Assembly (NCBI GenBank): GCA_013365365.1
Contig: JABVXU010000133.1
Coordinates: 62,001 to 126,000, forward strand
Reading direction: 5' to 3'
DNA: 64,000 nucleotides
Source of the DNA: Cruorifilaria tuberocauda
Taxonomy: Eukaryota > Nematoda > Chromadorea > Rhabditida > Onchocercidae
Shown: in pieces, positions 1 to 31,718 of the stretch
How the letters are laid out: each line of letters starts with the position of its first letter
Position numbering within the stretch: position 1 is the first letter of the stretch
Program-made: the position numbers and the translations under genes
The notes under the pieces: model-generated
The model's database searches: none
The model's input: only the letters and a program-made list of their open reading frames with translations
What the model was told of the DNA's origin: nothing

Positions 1-63
1 TTAGCCATATTTCTTCCCTCTAAATACTAAAATAGAATAAGAAAATAAAAAAAATTTGCTTAC

Positions 64-19232
<19,169 letters not shown>

Positions 19233-20220
19233 TGTGAAAGACGTTTTGAGCGTCCTCCCAGAATTTCCTTCTCTTCTTTTCCCTTCTTCTTTTTCAAATT
19301 AATATATATTCCAGGAATAAGATATTTAAATATATGACATTAATTGATAAATCAAATATTCAGTGCTAATTACTTTTCAATGGTATTGTCGTAGCAAATT
19401 GTTAGTTATTGTTATTGCTAATCGAGCATTTGTGAGAGAACGAGGATTTGTGTCAAAACAAACAAATTAATCGTTCTCCTGAAAAAAATTTTTATTAATA
19501 CTAATTATATTAATTCTCATTTACGAGTATAATAACAAGCAATCGTTAACTTATGAATATAAAACGTATAAACGTACATAAAAACGTATAAATGGAGGAG
19601 AAAACGAATCTACGTATATCCCTTACTATCTGAAATATCAAGTGAAAAATTATTCACTGAATGATTTTTCTGCTTGAATAACGAAGAAAATTTTTTTCGC
19701 TATCTGTTCTTCATCCGGAATTCCTTTCAATATTTCCGAATTCCGAATAATTCAATTATTTTGAATTCTATTAAGAAATGAATCAACAAGATTGAACAAA
19801 TTTCACATTCCATATAAATATACATGAAAATTCATAATAATTGAACGCTTATAACCTGAAAAATAATAATATCGGAAAAATTAAATGAGAACGAAATTGG
19901 AATAAGCATAACTATATGGAAAAATAACTAGCAGGTAAGGCATATCAAATAAGAGAAATCTATAGTAATAAAATGAAATTAAAATGATCGTAACTTCACA
20001 AAAAAAAGTTACAAATGAAAATTAGATATATATCAATCGTAACAAATGAATGCTCACTCACCACGTAACTGATAATATCGGAATATGAGAAAATGAACAG
20101 CCATGGTAGTAACTTTATGGAACAAAAGAGTGAGAGGTAAAATATAAAGAAAATAGGTATTTGCCATCATCCATCCACCAATCACTTAAGGATAGATAAG
20201 ATGTCTGTCTAAGAGAGTGT

Positions 20221-20221
20221 A

Positions 20222-20257
<36 letters not shown>

Positions 20258-20262
20258 TGTGC
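20221..20262. repeat. TG dinucleotide microsatellite
   Basis: About 17 nearly uninterrupted TG units about 1 kb upstream of the Notch start codon. Confidence 0.95.
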
Positions 20263-20333
20263 AAGTAAACTGCATTTTTGCAGGAGGAATGATATAACGA
20301 GGAAGCAACATGTAGCAAAAAAAAAATTGGCAA

Positions 20334-20752
20334 AGAAGAGAAGAGCAAACGGAGATAGATGGACGAACGGGCGGAAGGACGGACGGAAAGAAGAACGGAC
20401 GCTGACGGATTTGACGGATGAATGAATATACGAAAGATGACAACGGACGCCAGGGGGGTTGGTCTTCGACGTGATTGGAAGACCTCCCCGTAAAGTGAAA
20501 GACGAATAAATCATCGCTTCAATGATATTGTTTAACTTTTAAAAACATAAAATAAGAAGAGAAGAGCAAACGGAGATAGATGGACTGACGGACGGGCGCA
20601 CGGACGGAAGAACGGACTTGACGGATGAATGGATGGATGGAGGAGAGATGACAACGGACGCGAGGGGGTTGGTCTTCGACGTGATTGGAAAGACCGCCCC
20701 GTGAAGTGAAAGACGAATAAATCATCGCTTCAATGGTATTGTTTAACTTTTA
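20334..20752. repeat. Tandem duplication (~200-bp copies) with conserved hairpin
   Basis: Copy 1 is about 20334-20541 and copy 2 about 20555-20752. Both begin with AGAAGAGAAGAGCAAACGGA, pass through GACGG-rich sequence, contain ACAACGGACGC, then GGTTGGTCTTCGACGTGATT, and end with AATAAATCATCGCTTCAATG followed by TTTAACTTTT. In each copy GGGG-TT-GGTCTTC pairs with GAAGACC (or GAAAGACC) and CCCC across a 10-base loop. The block is clearly richer in GC than its surroundings. Minus-strand open frames across it exist in both copies but look like shadows. Confidence 0.85.
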
Positions 20753-22936
20753 CGTTGCTATATTTTCCCTTTCTTTCTCGTTAGCTGTATCGGAAAAATT
20801 TAACTTTTCAAGAAGAAAAAACAAACATTAAAGAAATAAGAAGAAATTAAAAGAGAAAAAAAGAAATGCTTAAGCTTTTCGTTTTTTTCATGAAATTTTT
20901 CTTAGTTTGGTTAAAATTAATTTGTTGAATTTTATTGATTGATTTTGTGAAATTTTGATTGGCTGATTTGCAATGATTATTCTACTGTATGAAAACGAAA
21001 TTTTAAATTACAAAAATAAAGAAAAAGAAATTGAAAGTTTATAATGATGATGATTAATGTGAAGAGACTGTTTATCAACAATTGGCTTAAACATTTATCT
21101 CAAAGTGATAACATCTTCTGATGATCGTGATAATGATGGTAAAGACAATAAATACCGGATATGACACCGGAAAATGAATTAGAAGCTGAATTTTTGCTTC
21201 AGGTCTTGTACTGAAATTGCTCTTCCACTTTTGTAATTAACTGAAAGAATTTTGTCGATTGAACACCGTTTACTTTAGAAAGATTAGCCACGAGTGCTGT
21301 ATTTTCTTGATATCTTTGAAAACACTTCGACAGTATCAGGCTGTATTTGACATATAGCTACTGTTTTTATTCGAATTGGAAATTACAAATTTTAGTGATT
21401 TCATAAAATTCAATTTTAAAATAACCATTTTGCTCTGAGTAACAAAATTGAAATGTTTATTTATCGTAATCTACTTAGCTAATGTATTCAATCATTGAAC
21501 GGTTTGTGACAATCTCGACAATCAACAGAGAGGAAAATTGCTTATCATTGCGAAATAATGTTTAAAATATGAATTATTGTGATTAATGTTTTTTATTAAT
21601 TCAAAAAACTTTCATTTTAAAATATAAAATAATTACATTAAATTTCTGTAGAAATTGTAAATTTTATTTTTTCATTGAACGTCTCTTAACAAAAACTACA
21701 ATGAAAATGCTTTGAATTTTTTAAAGATTTGATAAATTAGCGATGCAATTAACGAAGCTAAAAAGAATGAAAGTTGCATATGGCTTCCAAATACTTGATA
21801 AATAGCGCTAAAAACTTTATAAAATAAACAAAACATTTTGGCAAACTTATTAATTTTCTATTAATCATCCCATTATTAAATAAAACAAGCTAAAGAATTA
21901 TGTAGCTAAAATAGGAATTTGAAATAGAAGTTGGAAATTGAAGTAGTGGAATAGAATTCAGCAACTTTCATATAGATATTAGTAATTTGACATTTTCTAC
22001 GTAATAAATGTTAATTGATGAATCGGCGCCATTCTCGTGAAATTCTTAATGAGCAACACTTGGTAATTATTGATTGCATCACCAACTACGTGGAATTACG
22101 TGTCATGAGAGCGAAAGCTGAGGTAAAACAAAATGAAGGTAATGAAGAAGAGATTCTAAAATGGAGGAAATTCAGAATTAAAACAGAGAAGTTTGTTTTT
22201 CGAAATTTTCGGTGAAATATTTTTACCTTAATTTATATGAAATGCAGATTTAAAAAATTTTTTCCTATCATATCATATCTCAAACTGATTTGTATTTCTG
22301 ATAAATTAGTTATATGAAAAGAATTTTTCCGTACTTTTTCATATTCTCATAAAATTTTAGCTACAAATTAAAGTCGGAAGTTAAAACGAAAATTTTTCAA
22401 ATAACAAATTAATTTTTAATTTTTCGCATTTTGATAATTTTTTAAATTCATTTTAATCGTGGAATGAAATGAACCAAATTTTATCATATCTTCGAATGCA
22501 ACCTTAACAGTTAATATTATAGAGTAAAATTATTGGAAAAATGAATTTAAAAAGACAAAAAAAATGATAAAGAGACTACAACATCAGCTACCGGTAAAAA
22601 GAATACTTAATTTCAATTATCTCTCTCGCACATTTTTCTCATTTCATTTGAACTTTACTGAAAAAGGAAATAAGAAAAACGAAGAAATCGAAGTGAACAT
22701 AATTTTGATAGTATTCTATCAAAATTATCTGAAATCTAATTATTACAGTTGACATCGTTTAAAAACGTTTTCTTTCTTTTCAATGACCTGAAGACGAATA
22801 GTATCAACGATGGATGAATGACTTGTGATATAATGTGAGAGAAATTCCCGGTGACACTTACCTTACCGTATCCCTTCCATTTGTCAAATAACTTACGCAT
22901 ACACAGACACGCAAGCACGCACATATATATATATGC

Positions 22937-23180
22937 AATGATGTAGTTATACTATGGTACAAGTAAATGATTGAAGTGACGATATAGGTATACCATGATA
23001 TAAGTAAATGATTGGTACGGTATGAGGTATAAAGTATATACTGTGGATAAGTAAGTGATTGAAGTAACGATATAGGTATATCATTATGTAGGTAAATCAT
23101 TGGAGTAATGATATAAGTAAATGATTAAAATAACAATATAGTTATATATATGATATAAGTAAATGATTAAAGTAATTAGA
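22937..23180. repeat. Minisatellite with ~60-bp degenerate unit
   Basis: GATATAGGTATACCATGATA, TAAGTAAATGATTG and related words recur four to five times. Minus-strand Tyr/Ile/His-rich open frames over it are repeat shadows. Confidence 0.75.
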
Positions 23181-26100
23181 ATAAATTTGTAAAAGTAAAC
23201 AAAGATAAGTAAGATGAATGAATGAGTGGAGAAGAAAAAAAGGATGAATAAATGATAACAATAACAATATTGAGCCCCCTGCTGGACAAATGAGTGGAAC
23301 AGCATGAGGTAATTTTACTACTCACCCAATTAATTATAATTTGCTGCAATAAAATAGCCGTAATATAGTTACTTCTGCATACTTGTTGATTTCCGGTAAG
23401 GGGAAATATCACCGTATCGGAAATTGATAATATATTAAGGACGTATGAATCGGAAAGTTAAAACGGATAGATTTAATCTATTCAATATGTTTACATCGTC
23501 TTTTAATCCCATCAACAACAATAACAACTTCAAAGGATTATCACAAGTGATATGAACTATCGTAAGACATATGAAATAAATACGATAATGATGGGAAATG
23601 ATATACTTAATGATAAAAACTTCAAAGGAGTGAAATGATAACGGTAAAATTTTTAGTCCGAAATTTTTATAAAATTTAATTAAGTGTTGGAAGTTTATTT
23701 ATTTCAAAATTATAGCGATAAAAAATGAATTGTAAAATTAATAAATAATGAAATTCTATTCCTCTCTAATGCATTTATCAATCAGTCAGAAAATTTTTTT
23801 GAATAAAATAGAGGAAATAAATGAAATTATTCGTATCGTAATTCTTGCAAATGTAAATAATGTATAAGCAATTGGATACGATAATTGAAAATTTTACATT
23901 TCCCATTTCCCTTTAAAATTATTTAATCATCTTCAATGAATGATTCGGTACAATAATGATAAGTGTCAGGTGATAAGGACAAATATAAGTTTACGAAATA
24001 ATTTTAAAGGAAAATAAAAAAAGTGTTAAAAAAGGAGGAGAAAGGTAAACAAATTAGATAGACAGTACCATCGGTAGAAGTTAAACGCAAAATGATCTGA
24101 TAAATTATCAATATTGCGGAATATTTACTTAAAAGGATGATTATGATAATGGTGAAAGAAGAAATTGATAAAAGATAATAAGAAAAAATTATAGTAAAAA
24201 TGATAAAAAGATAATAAAGAAATGCTAACTTTCTCTACCTAAATTTCAACCAAAATTTTTATTATTTTAATTAAATTTCCATATTATATTGCTATCGAAA
24301 TTATATCGGAAATGCTGAATTATGTTTATTTTACTTTATTGCAAAGCTATTATAATTTTTTGCCGAAATTATCTTTTTCTGCCTAGCTTACTTCAAAGTT
24401 TTGCTTGGAATTTTCACATATTTTATTGAAATTTCCGCGCAGTAATATCAGTAATTATCAAAAATTATATCAATAATATAATAATTAATGAAAATTTCCT
24501 TTGTTTAATTCAAATTACTTAAAGTACTTCGTTTTCTCATTTTTTATTAATTTTTATCAGTACTACTGATGATAAATGTTGATGGACGAGAAACTTCTTG
24601 CAGAAAAGAAAATAATATTTCATTATCATTCTACCTAAAGTATTTTCTTAAAGAAGAATAATCAGCAAGTACTAAAATAATAATTAAATGAGTAATTAAC
24701 GAAGTGATGAGTTAATGAATAAATTAAATGACCGAACAAGCAGCTTTAAATAAATTTTAACTTTGGTCGTTAAAAGAATAAAACAGTGTCAAAATCATTG
24801 ATATTTATTGATAAAATAAATTTATATGTATCAATTTAATCCACTATCAAAATTACACCATGCACTCAATCGTTACTTCACTTTTTCTTCTATTTCATTT
24901 TCAAATGTTAAATTTGAGATTGTAACAAAGAAAAATGCAAGTTAATAAAGTAAGGGAAAGCAAAAGCAGCTTAACAATTATAAAGCATTTTAATCCCAAA
25001 ATTTTCAAACAATAAAAAACGAAAAATCAAATATTTTTAAAAAATCTTTTCCGTTTTTCCTTCCGTTATTTCTAAAAGAATAAGTAAAAGAGAGAGAGAC
25101 AGAGAGATGATTGAAGAAAATATTCACAAAGCAAGAAGAAAAGCGGGCTAAAAAGTTTTGATTTTTTTTTCAACCGCTGAACAGCCGGAAAATATTAATA
25201 AATCGGATAGCATTTATGCCACAACTGTTAATGGAATCGTAATGTATTGAGTGAAGAAGTTATTTTGCTATTTGGTTTATAACGTAATAATATTATTGTA
25301 ATCGTACGATTGGGATGTTATTTTCGCATAATAATCATTCCCAAGTTTTTTTCCCTCCTCCCGCTGTTGCCGGGTAGGTATTTGGTTTTTTTTGTTAATT
25401 TTCAAAATGAACCGAAGTTTTCCCGTTCCCAAACTTCTTTTTCAACCCATCACTTTTTTCATTTTTCACCGCACTTTAACTAATTTTTTTTTTTGATTTT
25501 CGCAAATAAATAAAATAACAGTTGTGTTTGCATATTGCTTATGCGTGAGAATCAATGAAAGCAAAAGGCTAAGCTTTTTTTTCTTTCAGTTGAAATTTAA
25601 ATTTAATATTAATGAGATTATTGTGATTGATTGAATATTGATTTAATCAAGATAAATAATAGAACAGAAAATGGAAAATATCGCTTGTGATAGAAGAAAT
25701 AAATAACTTAGTAAAGTAATAAAATAAGTAAGTTAGAAATAAGTAGCTCAAACAGTTCTTATTCATTTTCGCTGATTTAAAAAATTTTTTCATTTGTTTT
25801 TTGAAAGAAAATTTTCTCCTATTTGCTTGAATTAATACTAGTTGATTAGATAATTACAAATATACTTAGCTATTTGTTTATTTCTAATTAACATACTAAT
25901 TCATTTAAAAAATAAAAGATAATATTGAGGATGAAGAATTGTTTGATTATTTTGATTTTTGACTGATTACTTTGCTGATATTTAATTACTTTTGCAAGAA
26001 TTATTTTGGAAGCATCAGAAAATTTACAGCGAAAATTGGTAGAACAGAAAATTGTTATTTTTTAAATGCTAATTAGTTAAAATTAATCTATTGAAACTTC

Positions 26101-27250
26101 ATTCAACTGTATTATCATTAACAACGGATACGGTAAAATGGAATTAAAATTAAAAATTATTTCCGATCATAAAACAGCTCCTTTAAAATTAACCAGCACA
26201 AAATAATATTCATGGATTTCAAATATTAATTTCTATCAAGTTCTAACAAAATTTAAATGCTAGAAAGAAAACATGTCAGAAAGTTGTTTTATGATGGGTA
26301 ATAATTTAAACTCAATTATTTGATTGAAATTTGTTTAAATTTATTGATATAAAGTTTGGTAAAAATTTTTTCCCAGTATTTCCGAAGATAAATTTTTAAT
26401 GTCCAATCAAAATGATTGGATTATAGAAAGGAATGGATGGAATAACCATAAATTAGTCAGCTTAGATCATTTAGAGAAGATATTTCTCGGATAATATCAC
26501 TGTTAACAACTTTCCCAAGCAATATCGTAATTTTGCTATTACTCAATCGGCTTGAATTGCTTAGGAAAAATTTAAATTGTCCACTTATCTATCGCTTGTT
26601 CATCCAATAATTAAGCGCTCAATTGTCGGCAAATGATTAATGATTTGTTGTTCAGTTGATCGTTTCCGATCTTTTTGATCTGATATTTTAGACAATCAGA
26701 CTAGCATGAGCGCAAAACATGAAAATAGAGAATCATTATTATTTCCTGAAAGACTTAAGTAAATAAATTAAACTGATTGTTAAGTAAGTCACTTAACTTA
26801 TTCCTGTACGAGTAATTAATTATTTGCATAATAAAATTTCTAATTATTTCGAAAAATATTTGGTTTCATTTTAATGGCCGTTGCTATCATAGATAGTCTG
26901 GATAAGTGATAAAAAATTGATTTGACATTGAAAAAAAGATGAAAGAAGTAAGCGAATTGCTTTAAAGTGAGCTTAAATTTTTTTTTGGCTATTAACTGTG
27001 ATCTTAAATGATTGAAATTTTCATTCCTTATTTCCGGATCATTAATAATCATTATTACTGGCTTACTAAATAATCATTATGCTTAATCTGATTCTTCAAT
27101 ACTTATTATTTATTCTTTGTTCGTCAAAAAAGAAAATTTTTGTCATTCAAAAAGGATTTAATTCATTGTTAGTTTGCAACGAATCCAAAGTAAAGTATAG
27201 TATGTATATATTTATATACTCAGCTTTCATTTTATCATTTAGAATTTTCT

Positions 27251-27791
27251 GATCAATGAAATTTAATATAGTAACATTAGATTCTTAAGCGCCGATCCAA
27301 TTAACATTACTTAAATATAAACTTTGAAGAAAAAAATTGTAAACTGTATCTTCCATATCTTTAGCTTTCATTTTGTCATTTATTATTTTTGATTTTTAGA
27401 AAAAAATTTGATAATGAAATTTTCATAATACAATAATCAATTTTCCATAATTGAACTGATTAACGAAATTTATTATAATAACGTTAAATAAAACAAAAAT
27501 GTATGAATAAATCGATTAAGTTTATAAAATATTGACAGTTAGTTATTCCATATTAATATATTAAATTTCATCGATTAGCTCAATTATGAAAAATTGATTA
27601 TTGTATCATGAAAATTTCATAATCAATATTTTTTTCTAAAAATCAAAAAAAATTTTAAATGATAAAGTGAAAAGTGAAGATATGAATATATAGAGTTTAC
27701 AGTTCTTTTTTTGCAAAGATTTCATTGAAGTAATGTTAATTAGGTCAATGCTTAAGAATTTAATATTACTATATTAAATTTCATTGATTAA
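27251..27791. mobile_element. Foldback (long inverted repeat) element
   Basis: The left arm (about 27251-27480) and right arm (about 27549-27791) are reverse complements at high identity over about 230 bases. Matching words include ATCAATGAAATTTAATATAG, CTAATTAACATTACTT, TTGATTTTTAGAAAAAAAT, ATGAAATTTTCAT and ATACAATAATCAATTTT. The spacer is about 70 bases and there is no coding capacity. A fragment of the same sequence (AGCTTTCATTTTATCATTTA, near 27222) lies just outside the left arm. This fits a non-autonomous MITE/foldback type; an autonomous partner and target-site duplications were not identified. Confidence 0.65.
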
Positions 27792-29712
27792 TCCCAACTT
27801 TCTACTTCAATGTTGCATAATTTGCATGCAAAAAAAAAAAACAAACAAAGAGAAATGTAAAAGAGAGAAGAAAAAAGAGTTGATGTAAATATTACAGAGT
27901 GAAAGAAGTATGAAAGAAATTACATTAAAATATTGTCGGTTACGTGAAATGAATGAATGAATTCATCTTTCTTGATGGATCAATCGGATAATCCGATCTT
28001 CCTCCACAAGAAGTTTAATCTGACGCCGCTAACATCTATGCATGCATGCTTCTGTTCCATTTGTTAATGAATTACAACGTTTCTCAAATAATCTATCATT
28101 ATTTGAATGAAATAGGAAAGAAAATTAAGGCAAAAATTTGCATAATTTAAATTATCGATATTTTAATTAATTGATTATTAGATTAAGTTTGAATTTTTCT
28201 CCTTCAAATTTGAAGATATAATTAAAGTGCATCAAAAAAAAGAATTAATGAAATCACGGTAATGGAGAAATCTATTAATAGAGTAGATGAACAGTATATT
28301 AATAATTTATCAGCTTATTTCATCATTATCAGTTCAATCAATGGATAAATGATAATATTAATTGTAATGATGTGATTCAATGGTAGGATGATGAAGAGGA
28401 TTGAATAATTTTAATCATTCATTTGTCAAGGAAGTTTTTCTTTCAACTTCACACATTTGAAAGTGGAAATAATTAATTGCAATTAATCTACGCTAGAATT
28501 ATTGAAATAAAATGATATTTGATATATAAGATAATCGTAAAAATACGTTGATAGTTTGGAATTTAATTACTTGATTTCATAGCACTAAGCATTTACAAGT
28601 AATTTATCCTATTATAAAGTTTTCTCGTGTCATAATTCGTCAGAAAGTTTTCTCGAGAACTTTTTTTTACTCCTCACATTTCCTACCTTTACAAAAATAA
28701 ATTTTTGTGCCATTTTTTTTTTTGAAAAAAAGGGAAATGAGAAAAATAAAGTATAATTTACTGTTGTTATAAATCGCTTTGTATTGGATTAAATTTTGAC
28801 AATCAAAAAAGCTTATATGATGGAAAAGAAATTTAAAAAACAAGAACATTTAAAGAAGTGATAGGAAGAAAAAAACAAAAATGAGATAGAAAAATGATAC
28901 TCTTACAAATTTGCAAGTTCACGATTTCATGGGAATGTTAATTTGTAACAAATTCAATTACTACCCTATCATGGAAGTGTTGTATTTTCCAATTTTTTTT
29001 AGTAAATTTAAAATCCAGAAATTTTATAATAAACTGTTTAAAATTACTTATATATGTATTTAATTATTTCACTACGATATGCAAAATTATAAATATTTTA
29101 AAAAAAGAAAAGAGAAAGAAAAAAACAATGAAAATCTTCTGTTGTGCTATAAAATATATTATCATATAAAGTATGATTTCAGCATTTTAAACTTAATTAT
29201 TAAATGTCAAATTTAATTAAGAAAATTGATTAAAATATCTGTTCAAAAGTATGACGAGATTACTTAATCAATTAGCTCAATTAGTTTAATTAATTTATTG
29301 ACAATTAATTTGTTATCACTTTAATTTATACTAAATAATTACGATAGAATTTAAATTTGAATCGTTACCTATAATAGCGCTCCGGAAAGTAAATTAGAAT
29401 ACCAAACCGGAAAATTTCAGCAAAAAAAGAATCTTCATTTACATTAACTAAGCCTTAGATTACTTATTACATTCCGTCTATAAAACTTCTTAAACTCTTT
29501 ATACGTGAATTTTCTCACATTTTCATATCATTTTCCTATCATACGTCTTCTATGCTTTTCATATCTCTAAAATTCCTATGCTATTTCTTCACACATAAAT
29601 ATTAATTTGAATAGAAGAAAATGAATAAATCTTTTAGTTAATTAATTAATAATCAAATATCATAAAGTAGAAAGAGTACTTCTTATCAAGTATAATATTA
29701 ATCACTACTTAC

Positions 29713-30605
29713 TTTTGTCGGTGAATTCACAAGGTAAGTTATTCTCAAGAAATATTTTCCCATGAATGAATCTTCCGAAATGATGCGACATCTCGTCGCC
29801 GCATAATGACCCTCCCATGAAATATACTACGATGTTTAACGGTATACACAAATACTTGAAAATAATTATTTCCAATAACTCATTATTGAATTAAAAAAAA
29901 TTTTTAGATTGAAATTTCATATTGGTTAAATTTAAATTTACAAAAATATAATGACTGAACTAATTGTTTAAGCTAGAATTATCTAAATTGAAAATTGAAA
30001 TTGAAAAAATTTTTGTCCAACCATTTAATTATAGATAATGAAACAATTGAAATATCAAAGAAATAAAAAATTAAATTTTGGAAATAAGAACATGTTTTAA
30101 TATTTTAATTATAGCAAAAATTTTATTCCTATTTTTGGAAACTCAAATTTTTATGATAGATTATTATTAAATATTACAATATCTCATACACATATTGATT
30201 TTTAAAATGGAAATTTTAAATTTCGTGCAATTAACAGACATTTCACAAAATTTCAAATAATTCCTAACTACTTGAGAATAATTCTGTAAGTTCACTAAAA
30301 GTAAAAACTTGAAATCTTGAAAATTAAACTTTCGAATTTTCAAAAGCTTAAATAAAACAACTTTCATCTCACGTTCATTTCATTTTTCCGAAATGAGAGA
30401 AGAACGAGAACTAATTTACTCGTATTAACAGAATTCTTTCTTAGGTTATCGTCCATTTATCTTCATGATGCTAATCCCTAATGAAGAATAATGAATAGAG
30501 GGATTTGGAATTTTGAAATTAACCTTGTTGATGCAATGTCTTATTCTTACCTGTTCTTATCAGAATCAGAATGAAATCTAAAATAATCAGAAGAATTATT
30601 TGCAT
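29713..30605 (-). CDS. Candidate two-exon small gene, unrecognised
   Basis: Candidate exon 1 is 30605-30551: an ATG, 18 codons of strongly hydrophobic sequence (MQIILLIILDFILILIRT), then a consensus donor GTAAGA. Candidate exon 2 starts at 29854 after TTTTCAAG and has a GTAAGT donor at its far end (exon 29854-29713). Joined in phase, the frame continues for 36 residues with basic and GR/RRR sites and ends in a stop at about 29745. A second frame in exon 2, containing GGSLCGDEMSHHFGRFIHGK, is open right up to the GTAAGT donor but needs a different acceptor or upstream exon. The local composition is less AT-rich than around it. I recognise no family, and the gene may be spurious. Confidence 0.3.
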
Positions 30606-31718
30606 ATTAGTGAAGCAAAAAGATTTTGAATAAATGAAATAAAGTGAATTTATTAAAAAAATTGTTAAAAAATTGAAATTTCTCACAACAGTAATAACGG
30701 AATGTCATTTCCTCTTGGGTTTTTCTTTCCTCTCTCTTCCTCTCCCTCTCTCTTTCCTTCTTTCTCTCTCTAAGTCGAGTTATTGCCATGTATCCCACGA
30801 AAATTAATACATTCTTATACTATTCTCATCCTTCTTCCAAAAAAAAACCGATAAAAAGTGTCCTCATGCGAAATGTAATTACAATTACTTTCAGGGTCAT
30901 AGTTCACACGACACTTATAAACTCATGTGAACAATAATTAGCATTAAACGTCACACATTTCCTCAGTTTATCATCATTTATCGTTATGCATCTATTCATT
31001 TCTTTAAATATTTCTTTCTTTTCTTTCACTTTTCACAATTCTCCCAGTAACATTTCAAGAAAAATGATGCAATTTAAAATAAAAAAGCAATTATGATAAT
31101 ACATCGTAATGATAGTGTGAACCACCATCCAAGATAATTCTTAAAATTTAAATTGATCGATACACCAAATGTTACCGGAGGGATCGTTAATCATATATCG
31201 GATTTGTCAGCGTAAGAATCATCAGACGGAAACTTATAACTTTACTTCCAAAAATTATTTCTCTGGTTAAGGTTACTTTTATTCAAGAATATTTCGTTCA
31301 AGCTAATCGACATGGTTTGATTTATCCTCGCCTATTCTACGACTTCCCAAATTTGCTCTTGTTTCTCCGCATTTCACCTGTCATGTATTCTTTTTGTCTT
31401 TTTGTCTCACTTCGAGGAGCAAAGATGCTGTATTTCAGATAACAAACGCAAAATATCCATTGACCTAAACCAAATTGAATGAACCAGAAAATTCGCTCAT
31501 ACAACAGTATAATCGTGATTCTTTCAGTTCTGAATAAGTGGAGTTATTTAAACTGTACATCTCCGCCGAAGTGTCGTCACTCACTCATGTGTGCCTTTCC
31601 CCACTTATAATTTCTGATGTCATAATTTGTCATAAGAACAAAATTTAACAATATTTATGTAGCAAAATAACAGTCTTATAATTCTTAGAGATGTACAACG
31701 ACATCAGCAAACTTTTAA

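Larger units (their letters stand above)
19233..31718. other. Gene-poor intergenic region between Notch and rpl-5
   Basis: About 12.5 kb upstream of the Notch start and downstream of rpl-5. No confident gene is seen. Contents: a TG repeat (20221-20262), a tandem-duplicated block (20334-20752), a minisatellite (22937-23180), a foldback element (27251-27791) and one weak candidate small minus-strand gene (29713-30605). Notch regulatory sequence probably lies in the right-hand part of its upstream side; this is inference. Confidence 0.6.

Noticed and set aside
20115..20725. Minus-strand frames beginning MIYSSFT in both copies of the tandem block
   Set aside because: The similarity follows from the DNA duplication. 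The frames run into the TG repeat or end without splice sites, and the copies differ by indels in the middle.
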